The notes below the pieces were generated by a model. It saw only the letters and a list, made by a program, of their open reading frames with translations. It was not told the origin of the DNA and did not search any database. A DNA stretch of 64,000 bases. Source: Loripinus fragilis. Lineage: Eukaryota > Mollusca > Bivalvia > Lucinida > Lucinidae. How positions within the stretch are numbered: position 1 is the first letter of the stretch; each line of letters begins with the position of its first letter. Shown one piece after another: positions 12,001 to 25,300 of the stretch. Location of the stretch: positions 132,702,849 to 132,766,848 of the forward strand of contig OZ026515.1 of the NCBI GenBank assembly GCA_964019695.1. The letters run 5' to 3'. Position numbers and translations under genes: made by a program.

Positions 12001-15000
12001 TGTTGTTTTTTATATCAGCACGTCTCATTAGAAAAGATGTTCCAAATACACGCCAAAGCTGTCTCATCGAGGCGATTCTGATGTGTGCTTAGAACATATA
12101 CTATAATTACGCATGTACAAAACTATAGTTTGTTGTGGGTACTCATCAGAACCATCTCGGTGATGTGATCCTAGTGTGTAGTTAAAACACCGTGCGCAGG
12201 TTTGAAATTACTTCTGAATAGAAATGTGAATAATTTCTTATATCGGCATGCACAAATTGTTCGTATTAATGCTGTTTGAAGGCGCTGATCAGACTGCGCG
12301 AATGCGCAGGCTGGGTTGCGCCTTTGTTGTTCACAAACTCACCGAAGACAGGGTTTCTCGATCTTATAAGCATTAAAAATAGACTCTTCCAGGCTTGGCA
12401 TGGGTCGAATTTCAATCCTTTGTTTACAAGGGGGAAAAGGATAACAATTAGTGTCGATCTTGGTACGCATGAATTTTGACTGCTTCGAATGTAACTTCCG
12501 GCTTTTACTTTTTAAGTAATAAATAAATCTCTTCAAATATGCTGAGGGTGAGACAATTTTAGCATTTGTGTCAATAACATTTATCTGCATCAATCAGATT
12601 CTTACACAACTTTTTATAAAATAATTACGTTCACCTAAAATTATCGCCGAAAATAGTTTTTTAAACATCTAAAAAAAACGAACACTGTCCTTTTTGAAAA
12701 AGTGAATTTCTAAAATAACGAACACAAGTTCAATATTTTCAGTGGAAAATCGTCCGTTGATCTGTTTGTCCCATCTTTGATAGGTATAATTATACCGAAC
12801 AGCACGTGTGCGGTTGTGTCATACCTATTAAAGCAGGCGACATTTGGAAGGTTCCATTCTACTTAGATGGGTAATCTGACACTTGACGGTCTTTTCCGCA
12901 TTGCCGAACGCGCGACTTTATCTTTTTTTGGTCTGAACATGAGTCTCAGCGGCTAATTGTGGGATGCATGCATATAAAACAAGAGCGCATTAAAAGCATG
13001 GACTTTCGTACATGTACATGACAAAAGGCCATAAATGTATTGGTATCGTCTGTCTTTGCCAATAATTCACGAGTTCTACCAACATCGAGAACACGCACAT
13101 CAAAGCTTGTGTTCACCATGAAGGACGTATGCCTGATCTGGGGCCAATTTCATCAATAAAGTTCGTACGATTTATCTTAAATTGTGCGTACGTTGTTTTC
13201 TGAGAAGTGCGTACGTCAGTTTCATCAAAACATCTTAAATTGTTCGTAAGAACAAAAATTTGCGTTTCACTAAAAACGTCGTATTTTTAACTTTTGCCTA
13301 ACTCCAGTCTCCAAATATCATGTGATTGGCCACGTGCGGACTGTATATAGCCGTGTAAAGTGGTTAAACACAGAGTGAAAACTACGTAGGTATGTGAAGA
13401 TAGTTATTAAGAAGAAGCATGTGCAGATCAGAATGAAGGCAGGGGGTCCGGCCCTCCATCCCCTTGAAAATCACAAGTTATATAGGTTTCCATAGAAATT
13501 AGCAAGTGGACCACCTGGAAAATGCTGGATCCCCCTCCCAGAACCTTGCAAACTTGAAGTTTTCCGGGCAAAATTTCCTGAACCTGCGCATGAGAAGACG
13601 AGCAGGCGACAGCATACCCCGTTAAGAAATCAATCCCTTTAACTCGGTGCATATACTTGTGTCAGACGTCGGTCTGATCTAGAGCCAAACTCTTTGACAC
13701 TTAGATGACGGGTTTCCCGAAATCATAAGAAACCATGTGCAAGTAAGGCACAAAACAGTAAGATTACCTAAAACCAGAAAATATACTGAGAGGGGCTAGA
13801 AACTGAAGCTTTTTTTTTCTAGCATGTCTGGATGAAAAATAATAATTCAAATTCATTATCTTTTATGAAAGGTGATATCCTCAACATCTATCTAATAAAC
13901 ACAATTCACAGAATTAATAGTAATAAGCAGCGGATACAATACTGCCGACAAATTTCGTATTTTCTCGAAATTTGGTCCTGAGTCTTGGGAAATATGGGCG
14001 GTTGTTTCGGCTTTCTTCACACTCCGATGATTGATTGTTGTAATGCTCAATTACAGATCCCTAAGTGGGACATACTATTATCATTTGAACATAAAAGAGA
14101 TATATCATATTATATTCATAACAAAAATGGTTCATGTAATGTTTCATGAAACTGCGTCCCGAAAATTTCTCGTTTTCACACTTTATGTTAAGCCATACAT
14201 GTCGAATGGAGTTTCTTCATTTTAATCTTTTGGACGAGCTCATAACCTGATCTGACGCCACCTTTGTTATGTGGCATCTGATCTGGGTCTGCACTGTTTG
14301 CCAACGTCCCACAAAATGGAGGCAAGGCTTAAATGAGGTAAACATCACAATTCAGGTGCTTGAAATAAGTCGAAATTTTCGAAAATGTAAAAATCTAGAA
14401 TGCAACTTGTAATACGGTTGGAACTGAGATTTTGCTAACCCGGATGTTTGTCCCTTCATGGAGAATGTAAAGTTCTACTGAAAGCTCTTGTGAACAGCTC
14501 CCACATATAAATACTCATATATGTACAGTAAGTAAGTAAGTAAGTAATCTTTTATTATAGTGACTTGTGTAACATCGTAATACAAATAGGAATAAATATA
14601 CATAATTAATACACCCGGCCGCATGGGCCTATAAGTCACTTCAAACTTTGTAATTTTTCTGTACAAAATGAGCGTTTTTAAAACGTATATCGAGCTTTAG
14701 TTGTGTCAAAAGTAGATCCATCACTGCCTTGTCCGTTATAGGACTAGTTTGACTCAACACCGCAGAGCCAGATCAGATCCACAGCGTGGTTTCTCGATCT
14801 GAGTCTACTGTACTGGTCTCATAGACGTCACAACAAATCTTTGAGCAACAAACAGCATAGGTTCATGCGCGGCACTTAAATTGAAGCCCCGCGCATGGGC
14901 CTAGGCTGTTTCCGTGCTCTAGCCCATAGTAATGGCATTAATAAAGAAGCATAACGGAAATTAACCCCTACCATGCTGATCGCGGATATATCTCGCTTTG

Positions 15001-17963
15001 AAAACTGTGTAGATCCAGATCAGCTGGCTTCTGAGAGGTCAGCTGATCGGCATCTATACTGTCTTCAATTTGGCCTCCGCATCCACGGCAAAAGCCGGTG
15101 TACAAAGACATACGAGGGAGCGCAGTGGCTCAGTGGTAGAGTGCTTGACTCGAGACCGAAGGGTAGCTGGTTCGAGCCTCACCGGCGTCACTGCGTTGTG
15201 GTCCTTGAGCAAGACACATTTATCCTAGCTTAGTACTGGTTAAACCCAGGAAGAACCGTCCCGCATAACTGAAAGATTGTTGAGTGGACGTAAAGAATCA
15301 AATCAAACAAACAAAAACAAAGACATACGTTTTGAAATTTTATCGAATATTGAACGTAGGTTGTTTGACGAAAGCCTCTTGATCATTGTCGTCCCTGGCA
15401 GTCAGGCAAATGGACGATGACTTACCCGTACATTTGAATGTGTATATTAGTATGTTTAAGCAATGGTGACATGTGAAAAAGTACAAAAATATCCTGTTGA
15501 TTTAACTACAGAATCCCTTCCCTTAGACGTGATGGTTATGCACAAATTCAGCTACTGATGGCATTGTTGCCATATGGGAATCTCTTGGTGACAGTATACG
15601 GCGTGGTAGGGGAAGGGGTGGGAGAGGTTACTTGGACAAATAAATAACTCATAAGCGCCAAGGAAAGGGGGTCTTATTTTCTAATTAGTATGCGAATGGT
15701 GGTCTTGATAGTAGTACTTTCGAGGTATTAAAACCTTTGTCGATTATTTGCTTTTCAGTCTCTAGAATCGTGTGAAATGCAGCAGCCTTGGTAGCTAAGT
15801 AGTAAGTTAGTAATATTTAAGACAAAGATGTCAGCTGCGACACCTAAATATTTGTCTTAAATATACGACAAAAAGTAAGAAGTTCGCAAAGTTCAATAGT
15901 TTGATGAAACCCGATTTTTAACGTACGAACTTCGTACGATGTTTTTAAGACAAAAACACGTCGTAAACTCGTTGATGAAATTGGCCCCAGGTGCCACTAA
16001 CTCGTACACATCTTAAGTTGACCAACTTACGATGGTCTTAAATTGAAGTTAAGTTGACAATCGTAACATTTAAGGTGGCGCTATTCCGATAACATAAAGC
16101 CGTCTTAGCGTATTCTTAACTTAAGGTCACTTTATCTTTTAAGATTTACCTGTGTTATATTTATTCTCTCGTGCAAAGCGTGTTGTTTACAGTATATAGA
16201 ACCGACTCAGTAAAGATAAATATATGTGTTGCGACGCTTCGGGTAGGCTGAAATCAGCATACAGAGAATAGCTCCAATATTGAAAAAAAAATCGTATTGC
16301 AAGTTGTGTTGCCTGTGTTTTGTGTCTCTTCCTCACGGTGCTGTGGGTTTGTCTGGAGTCTGCCATCGTGGTATTTTCTAGCCAGACTCACTTTCTGACT
16401 ACTTTACTTTCCAGTTAACAAAAAAAAGATCAGACTGCACGGTTGCGCAGGCTGTTCTGTGCTATCGTTTTTCGCGTGTAACTAAGTCAGGTTTCCTCGA
16501 GGCGAGGTCCCTTATTGTTGGTATAACCTATTTAAGCGTCTATTGATATCAGTTTCTTATATTTTTATTACCTTTTGTATTCGGGAAACCCCTAAACGAG
16601 TACTTATGCAAACAGTGAAAGCCAAGATGAAATGCAGAAAATAAGCTGCGTTTCATTAGGCTCTATACTGTGCGTAAAGATAAAACGATCGTCGAAAAAA
16701 AGAATACACTTTGTTTTTCTTTTTCTTTTTTAAGAATTACAATATGACACCCTAAATATCTAGAATGGACTATCCCAAGTTCATTGTATCAAACCAGAAG
16801 GAAGAATTCATTAGTCTACAAAGGATTATATTTCGCCTGGTTCCATTACAAGTCCTAAACGTACACGATGATTAAAGAAAATGCGATTATGTCGCAGTCT
16901 GGACGGCATGTCAAAGATGGTTTTCAATGCGTTTTAAGAACATGATTATCAATCATGCTGGATTAGTTAATTTCAACAACCCACATTTTTACATACAATT
17001 AAAAAAGTATTCTTCATTATTGTCATAGCTTACTGAATAAAAAAACTAGAAATTTCAAGCAAAAACTTACAAAAAGAAACCTCAGTCTATGCGGCAATTT
17101 GAGCAACCTCTAGTCCAAAACTGAATAGCAAAACGTCCAAATTAATGCCGTATAAAAAAGTAGCAGTCAGACTACGCAAGCAGGGGACGTTGAGAGCCAA
17201 GAGCTATAACTCATAAGAACGTCAAAACTCAGATCAGACTGCGGAGTGTTAGGCATCTCAGTAGTCGCCCCGCTCACATGCACTAAAGTGTACACTACCG
17301 AGGGTCCTCCCAATGGTTTTTGAACAAAGGAAACGGATATTGTATTACCGACCCCCCCCCCCCCCCCCCCCCCCCCACCCAATGGTTTTGGGAACAGGGG
17401 AAAATGATATTTTGTTCTATTTTCGGGGTCAAGCCAACATGGAACAAGTATTCCCTGTGAGGGCATCATAACTGATTTTCCCAACAGCATTTAATTATTC
17501 TCCATAGGTATTATATGTTCCTTTGGTCCCACTTTTGGGGCTAACATTGATACATGGTCGCTGGGCGAACATCAATATAAACGTGATATGATCATCAACT
17601 CGTAATTTCCTCATATGTGTTTAGATACATGATATACATGTATGTACAAATGTATCCTTGTGTCCCTCAGAACAATACCCTTGTTCCCATGGTCTTCCAC
17701 CTCCTAATCATTTTGATCATAACATAAGATGACCTGTAATTATCAAATACAAAACATATATAAAGCAAAATGCGTGTACATACACGTGCGTGTTTATCTG
17801 CTACATGCGTACATGCATGGATCCAGGAATTTTCGCCAGGGTGGTGGGCGGTCCGAGCCCAACTGGTAGAAAAGAGCCCTGACAACTTTTTAATCCTCAA
17901 CTTATTTTACAGTGAGGGCCTAATGTTTATTTCAAAGAAAATATAATTTTTCCAGAGTCCAAG

Positions 17964-18006
<43 letters not shown>

Positions 18007-18938
18007 CGAAAATGTCAGGGGGCCCAACCTTTTCCAAGGTGATGGGGTCAAATTGCTTTTATCTATAGAACGTGTTGTTTTCCAGGGTGTTCCGGAATCC
18101 CTGTACCCCCCCCCCCCCCCTCTGGATTCGCGCATTGCCTATGTGCACGTGTCCATGTTTGTGGCCTTTAAGTCGCCAAAAACGAAGCATGCAGTTAGTT
18201 CTTCAAAGGCATAGGCGTTTAGGGTAATTTAAAAAAAAATATCACCAAAATCATATTTTTTTTATTACGTTCGTTCTGGGAAGTACCTCTCGTAACCACT
18301 AAGACGACGCTAAGGTGACTCTATCGTGACCATAACTTTACGATGATCTTAAGTTGTCTCCGTAAATTAAGGTGCGTACGAGTTAGTGGCCATAACCGCT
18401 AAGGTGAACTTAAGTTGAACTTACGGTGATCTTAAGGCTTAAGATGTCTACGAGTTAGTGGCCCCAGATAAACATTTGCAAGTATTATTTTAGTAGTAGA
18501 TGAACCACAGCGTTAAACAACTGGGTCTTGATATGCTTGCAAATTTTCAAAGAAAGTTTGCTTTTAAACAAAATGGCCTTTTCCCTCGCTGTGGTTTGAG
18601 TCATGAGACATAACCATTTAACAAACAACCAGTGATGCCTGGCATCTACTCCCCAACTTTATCCAAAGAGGGCCACCACCAGCCTGCCAGCGAACCGCCA
18701 TTTGAATGGCATTTCGCTGGAGGGCCGATGGTAGCCCGACTTGCTGTATTAAGAATGCACATCTTAGCCTTTGTCGCATGTGATAAGTAACCAATGTCCG
18801 TCGATATTTTAAAGATTCATTTCAATTTTGAACGAAACATCGAGCAGGTTCGTATACATGGATTGAAAATCCTCTCTTGAGGTATGTAAATATGCGTATC
18901 AGCAATCTTCTGGGCAAACTTTGAAAGCAGGCCGTTAA

Positions 18939-18977
<39 letters not shown>

Positions 18978-19235
18978 GCTTGCACACGAATTTTGTGTTT
19001 TTGGCTTGGTTTCTCAGAAATCTTAAAACACAATGTTTTGGGTCAGTCCATCAGTCTTGTTACAGATGCTTCCGATGAGGACCCATTGTATGTATTATCG
19101 TGCGCATTGGCGTCGGACATTCGACAGTATTAACCCTTTGCAAGCTTTCTATCGCATGCCAAAACTTTTCACTCGACGAAACATTCTTTCCTGTATTATA
19201 TTCGGGTCCGATCTGGATCCAAAGGGTTTGCCAAT

Positions 19236-19306
<71 letters not shown>

Positions 19307-22300
19307 GTATGCCCATCCTTTCGGGAAATTCAAAGTAACCAATGCATCGGCGGATCGACAAGGAGAGTTATTTTTTAATTGAGCCACTCGCTTATTCAAG
19401 CACCACTGGGACTTTTTTCCTCCAAATAAGCATCTGTGGGAATGCGTTGATAGTTTCAGTGTAGATATTTGCAAAAATAATGATCGTACGGTATGTCTGG
19501 TGGTTTCAATATATTCTTGAGTGACTGACTGGAAGTCGAAGTCGGCAATTGCGCATAGACAAGCGAAAGTGGTTCGGTTTTCTCAAGAGCGGATTCATCG
19601 GCAGTCTGGTACAAGTATAAAGCTCTCAATGGACTTGTCCGACTTGTAAGCAAATTGAGTGACATGACATGCACGTGCCTCGCTCTCGACCCGCGGCCGG
19701 ACATTTTACTGACTCAGTCAGCAAGAAGTGTAGGTACACAAGTCGAGAGCTATCCACATAGAAAGTTTTTTTTTATACATTGTATTGCAATGGTTTTGGT
19801 TTTCAAAATACCTAGGTACACAAGTCGAGAGCTATAAATAAACATGTCGCTCATTGTAATTCATCAACACAATGGCATTTGAAAACTGTCGCGTACACAG
19901 CAGATTTAAACGTATAGGAAGTTTCGATTCGATCAGTCAATCAAATCGGGCTGTACTTGACCCAATTGTGATTTATGATGCTTTAATTGGAGTCTAAAGG
20001 AATGGACCCGGTTTTAAGTGGATAGTGTTATAAAGGGACAATTTTACGAGGGAATTATAGGAAAATGACCATTGAGACGGTTCTTTTGAGTACCTACAAC
20101 ATATGTTTTGGTTGAGAAATAAGAAAATTAATTTTTTAATTTGCACACATTTACCATAGGCCTGTTATACCTAACCTACCTGTCATGTAGACAAGGATAT
20201 TACTGTGTTCATCTGACAACAGTCTCTTAGATCTTGGTGTACTTGGTGGTAATCGGCCTGTCAACACCCGTATGAAGTTTTCTACTGTTACCTGCATTGA
20301 AGAATTACATACAAAACTGCATCACCAGATTATATTTAATGGTATATCAAGTAGAAACGTGATTATCCAACATTCATAGGTCCAGATAAGCAAACTCTGT
20401 ATGAAACATTGTAGATAAAACCTTATACATCAGTACAAAAATGAGCTTTGGGTGTTCCACAGAAACGTTGAATTTGAATAAAAATGAAAAATACCACCCA
20501 ACAACCCTAATATTGGAATTTGACTTGTCCATTAAGGGAGAGTTCATTCCCTTTAAACAGGTTAAACCACTTTTATGGAACAATTATATCATATAAACAA
20601 AACATATATGAGCCCTGACATGAGATTTCCAACAATGTGGTATGTGCGACCAGCGAAGGCTCAGACCAGCCTGCGCATATGCGCAGTCTGATCATAGCCA
20701 TTGCTTGTTGCTTGAATATTCTATGACTGTGGAGCTACTGACCAATCAGCATGTGGAGTTTCTAAGCTTAAAATGCTGCTCCACATGCTTGTCTGAGTCT
20801 ACACTTGTCAAAATGCTACATTGTTGGAAATTGCATGTTGCGGCTCCATTATGTTTTGGTTTAATTACGAGTAGAATTCTTCTTTACTGTACCTAAAATA
20901 CCATTGCTATGACATCATGATATTGCTGGGGCACTTGCCCCGACACCCCAATCAACATCCTTGGGGCTACAATCCTACATCTCTACTATGCTTATTAAAA
21001 TTCCCAGTCAAAAACAATGATCATTAATTTACATTAAGCCAAATAAAAAAAATACCTGTGATTGGGGTAACCCGACTCTACCAAAATTTTCTGGTGAAAC
21101 ATAGAATTTTTCAGGTTTTCAAAAAAAAGTTTTTTATGCACTTTGAAAGGCGAAATGTAGGTTTCAAAATGCACGAAATTATATTTTTTTCCAGAAAAAA
21201 AATAGCTTAAAAAAAAATATGTGTGCCTACCCTACCAAAAGTTTTCATACCAGTTACCTGAAACACACTTATTTTTTTATTAACCACCCCAAAGTTCTTG
21301 ATAGTGATTCTAAAGTTCTAAAATGGAATCTTCCAGTTAATGATATGGATTAATCCATCCTAGTTATCAATAAATGACTTATTAAAGAAGGCAAACAAAT
21401 AGTCTTCATAGAGCCAAAATGATTTGCTTAAAATTGCGATTATTTTCTTATCCATTAGCTTAAACACGTGTTTTGGGTGCTCAAAAGAACCGTCTCATCG
21501 AGACGGTTCTTTTGAGTACCCACACCACATGTTTTGGTTGAGAAATATGAAAATAATTTTCAGCTATGCGCTCTCATCTGGGGACCTGAGTCTTTGATCT
21601 GGGACTATTTTGTTTGCATATGTTTTTTTCCTAATTGAGTAATGTGGTACTGGCACTCAAATGGCTAATGTTTTGTTTTTGTTTGGTTTGTGGTTTAGCC
21701 TCCCTGAGTCAACAGCTATGGTCATGTCAAGACGGTCATTTATTCTGACTACACTTTTTTCCTGGGAAAGCTTTGTCTAAGCCTCTGAGTGGTACGCCAG
21801 TACTCAGTGAATATACATTTGCTTGTAACTGACAACTTGACAAGAGTCCTTGAATCAGCAGAAGGAGGAGAATAACTGTAGGAAATAATTCATGACCAAA
21901 CTCGGAAAAGTATGGGGCCTGGCCGGGATCAGCTCACAACCCTGGATCAGCAATTGGACTAGCTACTGATTGCACTAAAGGGTCCGGCAAAAATGGCTAA
22001 TGTATCAAGTATTAACCCTTAAATCACCAAGAAAAAAATGCATCTGAAAATGTCGTCTGCTGAAGTCGTCTGCTGCAAATAATTGCCTAACATTACTGAC
22101 AAATTAAGTATAGAAGCAAACAGCGTGGACCCAGAACAGACTGCTCCTATAGGAGCAGTCTGATCTGGGTCCACACTGTTTGCCATAGAGGCTTCTTTAA
22201 CATTTCAGCAGACGAGAAAAGCAGACGACTTTTGTTGATTCTATCCTACCTCATAACCTCTATAATCCACCTCAACATCATCCCCATACACGTTGATATG

Positions 22301-25300
22301 TTGATTGGCATTGTTGAACACTGTAGCTATAAGGAACAAAAATAAAATTAAGCATGACACAGGTTTAGATAAAGAAAAATTTTCAGTTTACAATTGTAAA
22401 TATTTTCTTACCTATAATTTTAAGCATATGTTTTGGGTGCTGAAAAGAACTGTCTCAACGAGATGGTTCTTTTGAGTACCCACAACATATGTTTTGGTTG
22501 AGAAATAAGAAAATCATTTTTCTGTTATGCACTCTTAACTAAAGTCCTGGCATGAGGAACTGACAAAGGGAATGCACCCTGTAAAATGCAGTGATTTTCT
22601 TTGCTGAAAATTATGTCCAAAACATGGGAACCATTTCCAATTTATAAGAAAAATAATCAAAAATCCAATGCAAAGTATATGAATAATCAGCTTTCAATCT
22701 ATTGTGACAGTAGTAAAGCACAAGCCTTAACAAAACAGATTCTGACAAGCCTTCACAAAACAGATTCTGCAAAATCTAGCAAGCGATCTAGCAAACACCT
22801 GCTTTAAGGAAGACATGAATAGACTGCTCCTGAACCTTCAGGAGCAGCCTAAGGGTATCCAGTGGCTTTCTTTGCAATTATGTCTGGTACATACACATGC
22901 ACATTGCATTTAGAGTTTGATATTTTGAAACATTTACAAAGTTGAACATTTTAACATTTTTCATATAGATTTGTTGAACTTGTATATATTGTATAAGATT
23001 GTGCAGGTAATTATTTGTTAGTTGTAAATTGTATAGCTTTCATTTTTATTAAGATAGACACAGAATTATATGTATAATATGAAAATGACTATTGATCGTG
23101 TGTATATGTACATATATATATTTTTTTTTATTTGATTCTTTACATTCCAGTCAACATTTTTTCAGTCATGTTGGAATTTGGGAAAATATATGAATTTTCA
23201 TAGAATATTGCTTTAAGTCAGAAAACTTTACCTGGTCTTGGGTTTCTGGGATTACAAGCCATATCATCAGCAACCATCAAAATAATATGACTGAAATAGA
23301 ACAAAGTACTGAAGTTTTTCATAGTTTCTTACCATACTATTTTTCATTTAAATATTTGGACAAACAGGACCCGAAAAAACGGAGTAAACCAACGTCTGAT
23401 GTCTCGGAGCAATTTACACTGTCAGGGGACAAAAATTCAACCCGTCCCCTGGTTATCACGAGTGAAATCTAGAAAGGACGAGTAATTCTTCCCAAAGCAC
23501 TCGTCCTGTAGAACAAGTGCTTTGGAAAGAATTACTCTAGGAAGTCATATCACATATAGTTCCTTATGTTCTTCATTGCATACGCTTTTAAAGGACAAGT
23601 GCATGAGTTTGCAGGATGAGTGAAAATTGCAAGTCATTCGTCCTGCAGGACAAGTGAAATATTGAAATATTTTTGTCCCCTGACTGTTTATCGTTTATCA
23701 TTGTCTCAGAGTATGATTTCACGTACACCAGGTAGTCATATGGACCTATTCATACAGATTTAATTCTTTCCTTGCTAACAGAAACTTTTGTTTTCTGCTG
23801 ATAACCTTTGCAAACTGTTTGGACCCAGATCAGGGCTGGCAGAATGTAGCCCCTAATCTGGATCCAAACCATTTGACACTCTGATAGTGTTCCTGACAGA
23901 ATTTTTGAAGAAAAAACTTTTTTCAGAGAAGCCAGCTGATCAGGATCCACATTGTTTTCTGATAAGCCTGTAAAAACAAGCCAATAACTGAAATCCTGAA
24001 AGTCTATTGGCTAAAATAGTTCATAAAAATATCCATCATGATAAGGGTTAACATAATTTTTTTTTGAAATGGAATTACTGACTTATGAAGAGCCAATACT
24101 TTAACTTACTCATTTTCTGCCAGTGCTAAAAATAGTATGGCCCCTATTTCTTCTGGTATTAATTAAATAAATAAATAAGACACATCTGAGGAAACATTGT
24201 TTAAAGTTCTTTTTATTGAGAAGGTTCGAGGTTGCTTTGAACAATTATAGAAGAGGGTATTATTACATGCCTTCTACATTTTACATAGTAAAATTGCTGT
24301 TAGCACTCGGTAATATTCTCAAATGGACTGAATCCATAATGGCACAGTCACATGACAATTCCAAAAATCCATATTGGGGCCTCAATATGGATTTTTGGCA
24401 CTGCCTCATAGTGATGACGTATAGGAATTGTGCACTTTTTCGATTAGAACTAGGCTACTCGTTTCAACATGGCTGAGTAGATTTAGAATCGTTATGAGAC
24501 CCTGCTTTCCGATGTATTTTACGCTCGATTCCGGCTAAAAATTAGCAAAAACGCCAGAAGAATAAAGAATGGGACATGAGAACATGGAACAGTTAGGCTT
24601 TTTGCCAGTTTCGGTTAAACAAACACAATGGCTAGCCCTGAGGCTGGTAAAGTCTCTGAGGGTAAAGTACATGGGTGTCAAGCTGATCGGATGACAATTT
24701 TTACTTATCGTTTTAAGCTCCTGTCAGCTCTTCAAATAAAATATTTTCGGAAAAAAATGATTTTCTATGAAAAACAGTGTAAGATGAAAGGTATACCACA
24801 ATCTAGAAATACATGAAAGCTTAACTTAAGGCTGCCTCTGATTGTTTTATTGACAAAAGTCTGTTGAAATGTCTCGTCGTCAATGACAATGTAAACAATG
24901 CTTATCTTATGACGTCATTCATCTATGTCACACTTTAAGTTGATGCAATTTTCATCACGTCAATTTTTCGGCCTCACTGTCTCACCAGCGCAACATAGAT
25001 TGAATTGCTCGGATGTAATAAAAAGGTTATAATATGGCCAAGGTGTGTCTCTAGGTCATATTGGCACTGGATAGCCATATAGGCCCTTGGGCCGATATGG
25101 CTACCCCCAGTGCCAATATGACCTACAGGCACACCTTGGCCATATAATAACCTGTATTTATTGGGAATATTCATTTTGAACTTTGGCCAGTGGATCATAA
25201 GATATGTGAATAAGATAGAGATGGAATAGCAATTAAGTGTAAAGAGCAGTTTGATCTGGGTTTAAACTATTTGCTATCAGTAAGAATATTTAGAGTATGG

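Larger units (their letters stand above)
13138..15990. mobile_element. 2.85-kb element with CTGGGGCCAATTTCATCAA ends
   Basis: The left terminus CTGGGGCCAATTTCATCAA is matched by TTGATGAAATTGGCCCCAG at 15972-15990. Near each end are repeated GTGCGTACG/TTCGTACGA palindromes. The interior holds a SINE, a short hairpin MITE (14253-14310) and a fragment like 62290-62400 (13440-13530). No coding capacity was recognised. Confidence 0.75.
15988..18467. mobile_element. 2.5-kb element with CTGGGGCCACTAACTCG-type ends
   Basis: The right end inverted reads CTGGGGCCACTAACTCGTAG. The left end, CAGGTGCCACTAACTCGTAC, begins on the last bases of the previous element. Both termini have long subterminal zones of alternating CTTAAG, GGTGA and TTACG blocks (15990-16150 and 18260-18467). 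No protein was recognised. Confidence 0.72.
10854..19953. mobile_element. 9.1-kb CpG-rich block with inverted CAGCCCRATTYGATTGA ends and TA flanks
   Basis: The left end CAGCCCAATTCGATTGAGTA matches the inverse of the right end (CAGCCCGATTTGATTGACTG), and both continue into ATCGAATC. TA lies outside each end (10852-10853 and 19954-19955). By eye CpG is much denser inside than in flanking intron, and the change coincides with these ends. The interior is a mosaic: tandem duplication, SINEs, two CTGGGGCC-ended elements and simple repeats. No transposase was recognised. Confidence 0.65.

Noticed and set aside
15115..15200. tRNA gene
   Set aside because: A- and B-box matches are present, but the stems do not fold as a tRNA and the sequence continues into a shared SINE body with target duplications.
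17965..18005. G-quadruplex regulatory element
   Set aside because: A 41-bp homopolymer in a transposon; its length is doubtful and nothing in the context suggests regulation.
19033..19474. Arg/Glu and Leu/Ser dipeptide-repeat proteins
   Set aside because: Translations of the GA microsatellite at 19237-19302.
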